Of a stretch of 38,144 nucleotides of DNA, positions 10,003-18,602 are shown piece by piece (positions within the stretch are counted from its first letter, which is position 1; each line of letters starts with the position of its first letter). The stretch is from a gamma proteobacterium symbiont of Ctena orbiculata (GTDB lineage Bacteria; Pseudomonadota; Gammaproteobacteria; Chromatiales; Chromatiaceae). The translations under genes and the position numbers were made by a program. The stretch covers positions 1-38,144 of the forward strand of contig NATV01000087.1 of the NCBI GenBank assembly GCA_003094535.1, read 5' to 3'. The notes below the pieces were generated by a model. That model saw only the letters and a program-made list of their open reading frames with translations, was not told where the DNA came from and searched no databases.

Positions 10003-10503
10003 AGTCGTCTCCTCGAGGAATCACATATAACCTTGCCAGAGATCCCTCAACTGGTTGGAAAATGCAGCCCATAAACACCGGAAGTCGACAGTGATTTGAT
10101 GTCAATCTGTCACCTAAAATACGACCAGAGAATCGGGCATAAGGAGCCGTACCCTAACAAACAATGGCAAAAGCATCAAAAAAAGCTTAAAGCAACCTTA
10201 TGCACAATAACGTCAATTAGGAACAAATAATGATATTAAGTGAATTATAAACACAAATATAAGCATATTAACGTTACATTTGAAAATGCAATACCTATGC
10301 GGATTTAGATTGAAATATCTTTATTTCATAGGACGATTTGATCAGCCCCGGATGGCCGCACCAGACGAGCTGGCCACTGGTCAGCTGCACATTTGTGCAA
10401 AGCACTATAAATATTTATCATCAACATGCATAATTTGATTTATATACCTATAAGCAAAAAAGATATTGTATTCATATAAATAAAGAGCGACTAAGGCTGC
10501 ACC
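10003..10503. other. 500-base divergent control region between the aminomutase gene and sucC
   Basis: AT-rich, with no reading frame I can support. It must hold the promoters of the minus-strand aminomutase gene and the plus-strand sucCD-ppk2 genes. Directly visible are an 8-base inverted pair GCATAAGG (10137-10144) / CCTTATGC (10196-10203), and two adjacent dyads at 10368-10386 (AGCTGGCCA-C-TGGTCAGCT, one mismatch) and 10386-10399 (TGCACA-TT-TGTGCA). The dyads form a GC-richer island about 105-135 bases before sucC. Several TATAAA/TATATA strings occur after them, but I cannot choose one convincing promoter. Confidence 0.5.
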
Positions 10504-11664
10504 ATGAACCTACATGAATATCAAGCAAAATCCCTATTTGCCAGCTACGGCATTCCCGTACCCCAAGGCCAACCCGTCACCAGCCCAAGCGATGCCCGAA
10601 CCGCGGCACAGGGCGTGGGCGGAGATCTCTGGGTGGTCAAGGCCCAGGCCCATACCGGCGGGCGCGGCAAGGCGGGCGGGGTGAAACTGGCACGCAGCCT
10701 GGACGAGGTTGAAGAGGCGGCGGGCGATATCCTCGGGATGACCCTGGTCACCAATCAGACCGGCGCCCAGGGACTGCCGGTGAATACTGTCCTGGTGGAG
10801 GAGGGGAGTGATATCGCCAGAGAGCTCTATCTGGGGGCGCTGCTGGACCGCTCACACTCGCGCATTACCTTCATGGCCTCGGCCGCCGGCGGCATGAATA
10901 TCGAGGAGGTGGCCGCGGAAACACCGGAGAAGATTCTCACCACCATTGTCAATCCATCAACCGGCATGCTGCCGTTCCAGTGCCGGAAGCTTGCCTTCGG
11001 GCTCGGCCTCTCCGGGGATCAGATCAAACAGTTCTCCAAGATCATGATGGCCCTCTATAAGCTCTACATTGACAACGATGTCAGCCTGATCGAGATCAAC
11101 CCATTGATCGCCACCTCCTCCGGTGATCTGATCGCCCTGGACGCCAAGGTCAATCTCGACAGCAATGCCCTCTATCGACACCAGGAGCTGCTCGCACTGC
11201 GCGACGTCACCCAAGAGGACGAAAAGGAGGCCGCCGCCGCCCAACACGACCTCAACTACATCACCCTGGACGGCAGCATCGGCTGTATGGTGAATGGGGC
11301 CGGTCTCGCCATGGCCACCATGGATATGGTTAAACTGCATGGCGGCGAACCCGCCAATTTTCTCGATGTCGGCGGCGGAACAACCGCCGAGCGGGTGACA
11401 GAGGCCTTCAAGCTGATTCTTTCCGACGCCAAGGTGAAGACGGTACTGGTCAACATTTTCGGCGGCATTGTCCGTTGTGACCTGATTGCGGAGGGGATCA
11501 TCACGGCAGCCCGCAGCATCGGCGTCTCGATACCCGTTGTGGTCCGTCTGGAGGGCACCAATGCCGAGCAGGGACTCGAAATGCTCGAGACAAGCGGTCT
11601 CGATTTCCAGACCGCGAACGACTTTGCCGAAGCTGCGAAGAAAGCCGTCGCCGCCGCAGCCTGA
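10504..11664 (+). CDS. sucC: Succinyl-CoA synthetase, beta subunit (ADP-forming)
   Basis: Beta subunit of succinate-CoA ligase, which makes ATP or GTP from succinyl-CoA in the TCA cycle. It begins [20 protein letters not shown], the diagnostic N-terminus of the family, followed by an ATP-grasp domain ([21 protein letters not shown], about residues 43-63). The C-terminal CoA-ligase-type domain contains NFLDVGGG and [14 protein letters not shown], the loop that meets the alpha-subunit phosphohistidine. 386 residues matches the usual 388. AAGG lies upstream of the ATG. It is followed after 25 bases by sucD and then ppk2. Confidence 0.97.
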   Translation: MNLHEYQAKSLFASYGIPVPQGQPVTSPSDARTAAQGVGGDLWVVKAQAHTGGRGKAGGVKLARSLDEVEEAAGDILGMTLVTNQTGAQGLPVNTVLVEEGSDIARELYLGALLDRSHSRITFMASAAGGMNIEEVAAETPEKILTTIVNPSTGMLPFQCRKLAFGLGLSGDQIKQFSKIMMALYKLYIDNDVSLIEINPLIATSSGDLIALDAKVNLDSNALYRHQELLALRDVTQEDEKEAAAAQHDLNYITLDGSIGCMVNGAGLAMATMDMVKLHGGEPANFLDVGGGTTAERVTEAFKLILSDAKVKTVLVNIFGGIVRCDLIAEGIITAARSIGVSIPVVVRLEGTNAEQGLEMLETSGLDFQTANDFAEAAKKAVAAAA

Positions 11665-11689
11665 ACAAGAACAGAAGGATAACAAGCCA

Positions 11690-12559
11690 ATGAGCATACT
11701 CGTCGACAAAGAGACCCGTGTAATCTGCCAGGGCTTCACCGGCAAGCAGGGCACCTTTCATTCCCAGCAGGCCATCGAATATGGCACCCAGCTGGTGGGC
11801 GGCGTTACCCCCGGAAAAGGCGGCCAGACCCATCTCGACAGACCGGTGTTCGACACCGTCAACGATGCCGTTGCCACCACCGGCGCCGATGCCACCATGA
11901 TCTATGTACCACCTCCCTTCGCTGCAGACGCGATCATCGAGGCGGCGGAGGCCGGGATCCGTGTCATTGCCTGTATTACCGAGGGCATACCCATACTCGA
12001 CATGCTCAAAGTCAAGGAGGCGCTGAAATCGTACGATGCCCGCCTCATCGGTCCCAACTGCCCCGGCGTCATCACACCCGGAGCCTGCAAAATCGGTATC
12101 ATGCCTGGTTCGATCCACCGCCCGGGGAGGGTGGGCGTAATGTCACGCTCCGGCACCCTCACCTACGAAGCCGTTCACCAAACAACCCTCGCCGGACTCG
12201 GCCAGAGCACCTGTGTCGGACTGGGTGGTGATCCGATAAACGGCACCAGCTTTATCGATTGCCTGAAACTGTTTGAAGAGGACGCCCAGACCGAAGGCAT
12301 CATCATGGTTGGTGAAATCGGCGGTTCCGCCGAGGAAGAGGCGGCGGACTACATCAAAACCCATGTCAAGAAGCCTGTGGTTGCCTACATTGCCGGTGTT
12401 ACCGCGCCACCGGGCAAGCGAATGGGGCATGCGGGGGCCATCATCAGCGGCGGCAAAGGCACCGCGGAAGCTAAATTCGCAGCCCTGGAAAACGCCGGTG
12501 CGCAGGTGGTGAGATCCCCTGCGGAGATGGGGAGTCGCATAGCGCAACTGATCAACTGA
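11690..12559 (+). CDS. sucD: Succinyl-CoA synthetase, alpha subunit
   Basis: Alpha subunit with a CoA-binding Rossmann fold ([25 protein letters not shown], about residues 1-25) and the ligase domain. The transiently phosphorylated histidine is His247 in [26 protein letters not shown] and SRSGTLTYE motifs are present. The frame is open further upstream, to 11486, but there it only overlaps sucC. The ATG at 11690 with AGAAGGA upstream gives 289 residues, the family length. It is 25 bases after sucC and 12 bases before ppk2. Confidence 0.97.
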   Translation: MSILVDKETRVICQGFTGKQGTFHSQQAIEYGTQLVGGVTPGKGGQTHLDRPVFDTVNDAVATTGADATMIYVPPPFAADAIIEAAEAGIRVIACITEGIPILDMLKVKEALKSYDARLIGPNCPGVITPGACKIGIMPGSIHRPGRVGVMSRSGTLTYEAVHQTTLAGLGQSTCVGLGGDPINGTSFIDCLKLFEEDAQTEGIIMVGEIGGSAEEEAADYIKTHVKKPVVAYIAGVTAPPGKRMGHAGAIISGGKGTAEAKFAALENAGAQVVRSPAEMGSRIAQLIN

Positions 12560-12571
12560 TATACTGCAGCA

Positions 12572-13444
12572 ATGAAACCGGTTAAAAGCCCCTACCTCGT
12601 ACCCATCGATGGCCGCATTAAGCGCAACCGCTTCACCACCAAGCCGCCAAAGGATGGGATGGACAAAAAAAGTTGCAAGAAGGCCCTGGCCCGGGAGATC
12701 GATCAGCTTGACGAACTCCAGCGAAGGCTCTATGCGGAGGACAGGCGCTCCCTGCTGATCCTTTTCCAGGCCATGGATGCTGCCGGCAAAGACAGTACGA
12801 TCCGCGCCGTCATGACCGGCATAGACCCGAGCGGCTGCCAGGTTTTCTCATTCAAACAGCCCTCCAAGGAGGAGCTCGACCACGACTTTTTATGGCGCAC
12901 CACCCGGGCGCTGCCGGAGCGCGGACGGATTGGCATCTTCAACCGCAGCTACTACGAAGAGACACTCGTGGTCAGGGTTCATCCCGAATACCTGGAGGCA
13001 CAGCGCATCGATATTCCCAAAGAACTCGACAGCTTGTGGCAACAGCGGTTCGAGTCGATCCGCCAGTACGAAAAGCATCTATCGGACAACGGAACGGTGG
13101 TGCTCAAATTCTGGCTCAATGTCAGCAAGGAGGAGCAGCGCAAGCGTTTTCTTTCACGCCTGGATGAAGCGAGAAAAAACTGGAAATTTTCCGTCAAGGA
13201 TGTGGAGGAGAGGCAGCATTGGGATGACTATATGCAGGCCTATCATCAGGTCCTGGAGCAGAGTTCCAGGGCCTGGGCGCCATGGTATGCCATACCCGCC
13301 GACAACAAACCCTATATGCGTTGGCAAGTCGCCCGCATCATTCGCAAGACCCTGAAAAGGATGGATCCCGACTATCCCAAGGTGGAACAGGACGAGGCCG
13401 CGAGATTTAACGAAATGCGTACGCTGCTCGACAGCGAACAGTGA
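12572..13444 (+). CDS. ppk2: Polyphosphate kinase 2 family protein
   Basis: P-loop phosphotransferase that moves phosphate between inorganic polyphosphate and nucleotides. A Walker A-like segment AMDAAGKDST (residues 67-76) with the catalytic Asp69, and a Walker B/lid region GIFNRSYYEE (121-130), identify PPK2. The single PPK2 domain of 290 residues with the N-terminal YLVPIDGRIKRNRF element resembles the short-subgroup enzymes that phosphorylate AMP or ADP from polyphosphate. Nucleotide preference cannot be read from the sequence. The 12-base gap after sucD suggests co-transcription with sucCD, which would place two nucleotide-phosphorylating activities in one unit. Confidence 0.92.
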   Translation: MKPVKSPYLVPIDGRIKRNRFTTKPPKDGMDKKSCKKALAREIDQLDELQRRLYAEDRRSLLILFQAMDAAGKDSTIRAVMTGIDPSGCQVFSFKQPSKEELDHDFLWRTTRALPERGRIGIFNRSYYEETLVVRVHPEYLEAQRIDIPKELDSLWQQRFESIRQYEKHLSDNGTVVLKFWLNVSKEEQRKRFLSRLDEARKNWKFSVKDVEERQHWDDYMQAYHQVLEQSSRAWAPWYAIPADNKPYMRWQVARIIRKTLKRMDPDYPKVEQDEAARFNEMRTLLDSEQ

Positions 13445-13553
13445 CAAGGTGTAAAAAAACAGCTATCGGGTCTATGCTGAGAGATAAACCCGTTGTCCAG
13501 TCCATGCGTCAAAGGATGGAGCCCAAACCGCTAGCCGACTTAGAATTCGAACC

Positions 13554-14330
13554 ATGCGTCCATGGCAATTCACCATAATCTGCATCTCCCTGCTCAGCCC
13601 GTTCATCAGCCAGGCGGACCCCAATCCGGTACAGCGCAGCAATCGCCAGCTGGCGGTAACTGTCTGCAACGACTATCGGGAAACCAATCGCTTGCCCTGC
13701 TTCGTCTCACGCAACGATTGTCCCCGGGGCTTCGAGGTCATCGAGCGCTTCGCCGACAGCAGCGGACCGACCTTTTCAGCCTGTCGCGACAAACGGCACG
13801 AACGACCCAGGCACAGCAGACCGCCCGGCAGCCTCTACGCCAGCAAGAATCCGCAGCTGCTGAAACAGTTTGACCGCCTTGTCAGGGAAATCGAAAAGCG
13901 ACAGATAGGCAGGTCAATGCATCTGCCAAAGGCATCCCAGGAAAAACTGGCGCACTTTTTCTCCGCGATCGATCTCAATAGGATCAAATTGGGCTACAGC
14001 AAGGCCCTGGCCAACGGCTGCTTTACCGATTGCCGACAGATCTTCTGCGCCAGCGGAGACCAGGTCAATGCCTGGACCGATCCACAGGCCCCGGTTCTGT
14101 CGATCAGGCTCCTGCATCAGCTGGCCCATGTCGAACGATGCGAAATTCAGGGTGGACGAGACCGCTTTGTCTTGGCCTGGTTGAAACACTTGCCTGACGA
14201 AGTCTTCAACGCCCTCGATCGCGGCGAAGCCATAGACACGGAGATGATTCATTTTGCCATGTTCATGAATAGCCATGCGAATAATAGGGCGGAGAGCATC
14301 TGCCGTCGCCTTAGCTGCGAAAGAGAGTAA
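13554..14330 (+). CDS. Exported Cys-rich protein with degenerate metallopeptidase motif HQLAH
   Basis: Unknown function. A signal peptide (MRPWQFTIICISLLSPFISQA) indicates export. The mature part has about nine cysteines, suiting disulfides in the periplasm. Residues 188-192 read HQLAH in LLHQLAHVERCEIQGGRDRF. This matches the H-E-x-x-H-V-x-Q layout of DUF4157-type gluzincin relatives, but Gln replaces the catalytic Glu. A downstream helix (AMFMNSHANNRAESICRRL) completes the domain. It may therefore be an inactive peptidase-fold or binding protein. The ribosome site is weak. It converges with the hydrolase gene only 12 bases away. Confidence 0.75.
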   Translation: MRPWQFTIICISLLSPFISQADPNPVQRSNRQLAVTVCNDYRETNRLPCFVSRNDCPRGFEVIERFADSSGPTFSACRDKRHERPRHSRPPGSLYASKNPQLLKQFDRLVREIEKRQIGRSMHLPKASQEKLAHFFSAIDLNRIKLGYSKALANGCFTDCRQIFCASGDQVNAWTDPQAPVLSIRLLHQLAHVERCEIQGGRDRFVLAWLKHLPDEVFNALDRGEAIDTEMIHFAMFMNSHANNRAESICRRLSCERE

Positions 14331-14342
14331 TCTCAGCAAGCC

Positions 14343-15131
14343 TCAGTTTCCATAGTGCGCCTTCAGCGCCTTCGCCAGGGCAGCCCAGGACTGCCTGTCT
14401 GCCGCCTCATCATACTTAAGCGGCAGATCGAATGCCTTACCAAAATTGTCGGCGCCCGGATTGGTGAACGAGTGCTTCGCCCCGGGGTAGTTGGTAAAAC
14501 TGTATTTCACCCCGGCCCGGTCCATTTCCGCCATGAATGCGTCGATATGCTCTGGCTTCACAAATGGGTCGTCCGCGCCATTGAAGACCAGCACCTCGGC
14601 CTTGACCGCCCCTTCAACAGCCGGGTGTGAGGTCGGCAGACTGCCGTGAAAACTGCCGACCAGATCGAGATCCAACCCACGCCTGGCCATCTCCAAGACC
14701 ATACCGCCGCCAAAGCAATAGCCAATTGCCGAAATATCATTTTTTGCCACGCTTTTATGCGCCTGCAACAACTCCATGGCCGCCTGGAAGCGGGCTGTGG
14801 CTGTCTCCATATTCTTCTTTACTTCAGCGGCGAAGCGTCCCGCATCCTTGGGGTGATCCGCCTGCTTGCCATCGCCATACATATCCACAGCCAAGGCGGT
14901 GTAACCCATGGCCGCCAACTGCCTGGCGCGGTCGCGGGCATACTCATTGTGTCCCCACCACTCGTGCACCACCAGAATCCCGGGGCGTCGTTCGCTGGCT
15001 GCGTCGTCGTAGGCTAGAAAGCCCTTCATCTGGATGCCTCCATGGTTATAGCCAACCTCCTCTCCCACAACCGCGCTCAACAAGGTCAGGGGAAAACTGC
15101 ACAATACCAATGCCATTACAAGCTTGTTCAT
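14343..15131 (-). CDS. Periplasmic dienelactone hydrolase family protein
   Basis: Alpha/beta-hydrolase of the dienelactone hydrolase family. The signal peptide (MNKLVMALVLCSFPLTLLSA) predicts a periplasmic enzyme, unlike the cytoplasmic enzymes of chlorocatechol pathways. The triad is visible: nucleophile Cys139 in GYCFGGG, Asp188 in NGADDPF and His220 in GAKHSFTNPGAD. The oxyanion segment VHEWWGHNEYARDRARQLA is near residues 55-72. The 262-residue length fits the family plus leader. No aromatic degradation genes are nearby, so the substrate is unknown. GAGGAGG lies upstream of the ATG. Divergent from the TlpA-like gene. Confidence 0.9.
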   Translation of the reverse strand: MNKLVMALVLCSFPLTLLSAVVGEEVGYNHGGIQMKGFLAYDDAASERRPGILVVHEWWGHNEYARDRARQLAAMGYTALAVDMYGDGKQADHPKDAGRFAAEVKKNMETATARFQAAMELLQAHKSVAKNDISAIGYCFGGGMVLEMARRGLDLDLVGSFHGSLPTSHPAVEGAVKAEVLVFNGADDPFVKPEHIDAFMAEMDRAGVKYSFTNYPGAKHSFTNPGADNFGKAFDLPLKYDEAADRQSWAALAKALKAHYGN

Positions 15132-15247
15132 CTCTCAACTCCTCCTCATCAATAATCGACAGCCTCAGCGATCTGCATACCGCAAGGGAGCCTGCACGCG
15201 TTTTTACACTCTACACTTAGCACAGTTCCAAGGGTAACATCACCCAG

Positions 15248-16489
15248 ATGCGACTCCTGATATTTTTGTTTCTGCTTCTGCTCCTCAGTTCAACAATCTC
15301 CGCCGGGGAATTAACCGTGACCGATGGTCAGGGTAATGATATCTCAATCGAAGTCCGCGAGGCCTCAGGCGACCTGGTGATGATCTGGCTGGTAGACCAC
15401 GATGAATCCCGCGCCCTCTTCGACAGTCTGCTGCAACAACTCACTGATGCCGGGATCGAGGTATGGCGGGTCGATCTGCTGCAGGCCTATTTTCTACCCC
15501 GCACCAGCGAAACCGTACGCACCCTCGATGGCGAAGGCGTCGCCGCGGTACTCACCGCCGCGCACGCCCACAGCGACAAGCAGATCCTGCTCGCCAGCTA
15601 TGACCGCATGCCACTGCCGCTTTTGCGTGGCGTGAATCGCTGGCAGGCCAGTCAAACGGAATCGCGCCTGCTGGGGGCGCTACTGTTCTATCCGAATCTC
15701 TTTGGACCCGCACCGGCTGCGGGGGAGGCGCCGGTTCACGATCCGATACTGCAGGCCACAAATCTGCCGCTGGTGATATTCCAACCTGAACTCGGCAGTC
15801 AACGCTGGCGTCTGATGCCGATCGTAACAACCCTATGGCGAGCGGGCTCGCCTACCTATATCTACATGGTCCCCGGGGTAAGGGATTGGTTCATCATGGG
15901 AGATGAGGCATCCACGGAACAGAAACGGAAGACCGTTAACAAGCTTCCCCGGCAGATTGCTGAATTTGCCAGGCTATTGGCCGGCCATCCCAAGCCTCTT
16001 TCGAACATCGAGGCCAGGGGCAGACAGATACCCTCGGCCGACCTCCATACCCTTATCCCCACCAAAGAGGTCACTCCAGCGCCGCCACTTAGGCTCGAGG
16101 ACAGCAGTGGCAGGCAGCTGGATCTCGCCTCACTTAAAAACAGTGTGGTTTTGGTCAATTTTTGGGCAACCTGGTGTCCACCCTGCGTCGAGGAGATACC
16201 ATCGCTGAACCGTCTGCTGGCCCACTATCGGGGCCAGCGGATCGAGATCATCTCAGTCGATTATCGTGAATCTGCCGAGGAGATAGGTAAATTCCTCAAG
16301 GAGAGACCGGTGGATTTTCCCGTCCTCATGGACAGAGATGGCCTGACTTCCCTCAAATGGCAGGTGTTTAGCTTCCCCAGCTCCTTCATCATCGACCGCG
16401 CGGGCCGGATACGCTATACCGCGAACAGGGCCCTCAACTGGGACAGCCCGGAGGTGATCGGCGGCCTCGACGACCTGCTGGCGGAGTAG
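15248..16489 (+). CDS. Two-domain exported protein: alpha/beta-hydrolase-like N-terminus plus TlpA-type thioredoxin
   Basis: A signal peptide (MRLLIFLFLLLLLSSTISAGE) is followed by about 240 residues of alternating hydrophobic strands and helices (LVMIWLVDHDESRALFDSLLQQL, KQILLASYDRMPLPLL). These look like an alpha/beta-hydrolase fold without a GxSxG nucleophile. From about residue 280 comes a TlpA/ResA-like thioredoxin domain, with the redox motif WCPPC (Cys310, Cys313), a later SFPSSFIIDRAGRI cis-Pro segment and the family strand LVNFWATWCPPC. The role is probably periplasmic thiol-disulfide exchange, possibly in cytochrome c maturation. The fusion with the N-terminal domain is not one I recognise. 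Confidence 0.85.
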   Translation: MRLLIFLFLLLLLSSTISAGELTVTDGQGNDISIEVREASGDLVMIWLVDHDESRALFDSLLQQLTDAGIEVWRVDLLQAYFLPRTSETVRTLDGEGVAAVLTAAHAHSDKQILLASYDRMPLPLLRGVNRWQASQTESRLLGALLFYPNLFGPAPAAGEAPVHDPILQATNLPLVIFQPELGSQRWRLMPIVTTLWRAGSPTYIYMVPGVRDWFIMGDEASTEQKRKTVNKLPRQIAEFARLLAGHPKPLSNIEARGRQIPSADLHTLIPTKEVTPAPPLRLEDSSGRQLDLASLKNSVVLVNFWATWCPPCVEEIPSLNRLLAHYRGQRIEIISVDYRESAEEIGKFLKERPVDFPVLMDRDGLTSLKWQVFSFPSSFIIDRAGRIRYTANRALNWDSPEVIGGLDDLLAE

Positions 16490-16583
16490 CGGATAAAATA
16501 TAATAAAGCGTGACTTGAATCAGGGTTTAAATTAGATAATTATTATAAGCTTAATTACCCGTCCCCTAAACCAGTAGAGTCCC

Positions 16584-17369
16584 ATGGCAAGTCAAACCAC
16601 CAAAAAGAAGGCTGCGCCCGTAAAAAAAACTACGGGTGCCGCCACACGCAAGAAGCAGACCGCCAAGAAGCAGTCCGCTTCGACCCGTAAAAAGCAGACC
16701 GTGAAGAAGCAAACTGCCAAGCGCACCACGACCACCGCGGCGAGCAAAGCCGCAGCGCCGGCAAAGGAGAGCAATGAGACTCGCGTCCTACCCGGATTAC
16801 TGCAGGGCCTGCAGTCGGTCTTCGACAAGATACACAAAGACAGCCGGGACCGTGAGGATCACCAGGAAAAGATCATCGAGGAGTTCAGCGACCGGCTGAC
16901 CCATGCCTTTGAACAGAGCCATACCGAGACCGAGGAGAGGGAGAAACTGCTGCTGGAGAGGCTGGAAGCCATAGAGAAAGAGCAGTCCTACAGGATACAG
17001 CGCATCAAGCTCTTCTCCCTGCCAGGCACGCTGATCGCCATCGCCGCCCTGATCTACCTGTTTTACGTGGTCCACATCATGGAGCGTTCCATGACCAGCA
17101 TGTCCGCTGATATGAACCAGATCAGACACCATATTGCATCGATTGGAAACGACACCAACACCATGTCAGGCGGCGTTGTCGAGATGAATCAGCAGATGGC
17201 GCAGACCAACAAGAACATGAAGGCCATCACCAACCAGGTGAAAGGGATGAACGGCAGCATGAATCACCTGACCCGCAACGTGGGCGTGATGACCCATGAC
17301 GTTGGCGCCATGTCACATACCGTCAGCCCGGTGATGAACGGAATGCGAAATTTCCTGCCATTTTTCTAG
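16584..17369 (+). CDS. Membrane protein with histone-like Lys/Ala/Thr tail and heptad-rich C-terminus
   Basis: Not recognised. Residues 1-65 are low-complexity Lys/Thr/Ala/Gln repeats (KKQTAKKQSASTRKKQTVKKQT), like histone H1 or nucleoid-protein tails. A charged helix follows (about 70-140, EFSDRLTHAFEQSHTETEEREKLLLERLEAIEKEQ), probably coiled coil. One membrane segment lies at about residues 150-170 (LPGTLIAIAALIYLFYVVHIM). The C-terminal 90 residues are Met/Asn/Gln-rich with hydrophobic heptads (MNQQMAQTNKNMKAITNQVKGMNGSMNHL), ending in LPFF. The layout suggests a cytoplasmic, DNA- or polyanion-binding tail anchored to the membrane, with a periplasmic coiled coil. That is inference from composition only. 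Confidence 0.8.
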   Translation: MASQTTKKKAAPVKKTTGAATRKKQTAKKQSASTRKKQTVKKQTAKRTTTTAASKAAAPAKESNETRVLPGLLQGLQSVFDKIHKDSRDREDHQEKIIEEFSDRLTHAFEQSHTETEEREKLLLERLEAIEKEQSYRIQRIKLFSLPGTLIAIAALIYLFYVVHIMERSMTSMSADMNQIRHHIASIGNDTNTMSGGVVEMNQQMAQTNKNMKAITNQVKGMNGSMNHLTRNVGVMTHDVGAMSHTVSPVMNGMRNFLPFF

Positions 17370-17390
17370 CGCCTGTCAGCAAACCCCGGT

Positions 17391-18515
17391 TCAATCGTCC
17401 CCAAAGCTGGTTCCAATCCGTTTCGCGCTGACCACCCAAGGGTGGTCGGCGGGTACCAGTTTCTTGTTTCCGGCCACCTCGGTGAGGGGAACGGGTACCG
17501 CGAGTTCCCCTTTTGCCGCCACCATGACACCGAACACCTCCTTCGATATCAGATCGGCGCATGCGGTGCCGAGACGGGTGGCGAGCAATCTGTCCACGGC
17601 GGACGGTGTACCGCCGCGCTGCAGGTAGCCAAGGATAGTCACTCTCGATTCCAACCCCGTCAGCTCTTCAAGCTGACGGGAGAGCGTAACGGTATGGTTG
17701 GCATGTGCCGCCTCAAATGCGGCGAGCTCCGCCTTTGCGCTCTTGCGTTCCTTCTTGTTTTCCGCACCGCTCTTCGCATCCAGCAGCGCCTGATACTGTT
17801 CGGCATCCCCCTTTGGCAATGCACCCTCTGCCACAGCCACGATACTGAAGTGCTTGCCGCCGGCCGCCCGCCTTCTGATCGCCTCCGCCACGCTCTCGAT
17901 ATCGTAGGCGATTTCCGGCAATAAAATGACATCCGCGCCGCCGGCCAGGCCAGACCCGAGGGCCAACCAGCCGGCGCGATGCCCCATGATCTCAACCACA
18001 ATGATGCGATGGTGGCTGTGTGCCGTGCTGTGGAGCCGGTCAATGGCGTCGGTGGCGATGCCCAGGGCGGTATCGAAACCGAACGTGGTATCTGTATGCG
18101 CCACATCATTATCGATGGTCTTGGGCAGGGTAATCACATTCAAACCCTTCTCCATCAACTGCAGGGCATTTTTCTGGGTACCGCCGCCGCCGATACAGAC
18201 CAGCGCATCGAGATGGTGCGCCTGGTAGTTCGTCACAATGACATCGGTCATGTCCTGGCGCTTGCCGTTGAAGTTCATTCGATGGGGCTTCTCGCGGCTG
18301 GTGCCGAGAATGGTTCCACCGCGGGTGAGAATGCCCGACAGGGCGGCGCTGTCCAATTGCAAAAAGCGGTTTTCCACCAGTCCCCGAAAGCCGTCGCGTA
18401 TGCCAATCACCTGCATATCGTAGTAGTTCGAGGCCGCCTTCCCCACACCGCGGATTGCCGCATTGAGGCCCGGGCTGTCACCACCTGAAGTCAATATTCC
18501 GATATGTTTGGTCAT
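17391..18515 (-). CDS. pfkA: 6-phosphofructokinase with atypical phosphoryl-donor site
   Basis: Phosphorylates fructose 6-phosphate; the donor may be ATP or pyrophosphate. The family signature is clear: [17 protein letters not shown] (residues 7-23), TIDND with catalytic Asp135, and [19 protein letters not shown] near the C-terminus. Two donor-site features stand out. The GGDGS motif of ATP enzymes reads GGGGT (109-113), and Lys132 precedes TIDND (PKTIDND), where classic ATP enzymes have Gly. A charged insertion ([18 protein letters not shown]) lies about residues 230-250. 374 residues is longer than the E. coli enzyme (320). The start ATG and the glycine-rich loop agree. It converges with the membrane protein gene 21 bases away. 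Confidence 0.92.
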   Translation of the reverse strand: MTKHIGILTSGGDSPGLNAAIRGVGKAASNYYDMQVIGIRDGFRGLVENRFLQLDSAALSGILTRGGTILGTSREKPHRMNFNGKRQDMTDVIVTNYQAHHLDALVCIGGGGTQKNALQLMEKGLNVITLPKTIDNDVAHTDTTFGFDTALGIATDAIDRLHSTAHSHHRIIVVEIMGHRAGWLALGSGLAGGADVILLPEIAYDIESVAEAIRRRAAGGKHFSIVAVAEGALPKGDAEQYQALLDAKSGAENKKERKSAKAELAAFEAAHANHTVTLSRQLEELTGLESRVTILGYLQRGGTPSAVDRLLATRLGTACADLISKEVFGVMVAAKGELAVPVPLTEVAGNKKLVPADHPWVVSAKRIGTSFGDD

Positions 18516-18602
18516 TGAGGCACCTGCTACCGATCACCCGCTGCCGCTGCATCGGGTCGTGATTACATTTCGATCAGCCAATGATACACCACAACTGAGC
18601 GT

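Noticed and set aside
13080-13167. Short plus-strand frames inside ppk2
   Set aside because: They overlap ppk2 in other frames and have no motif or ribosome site.
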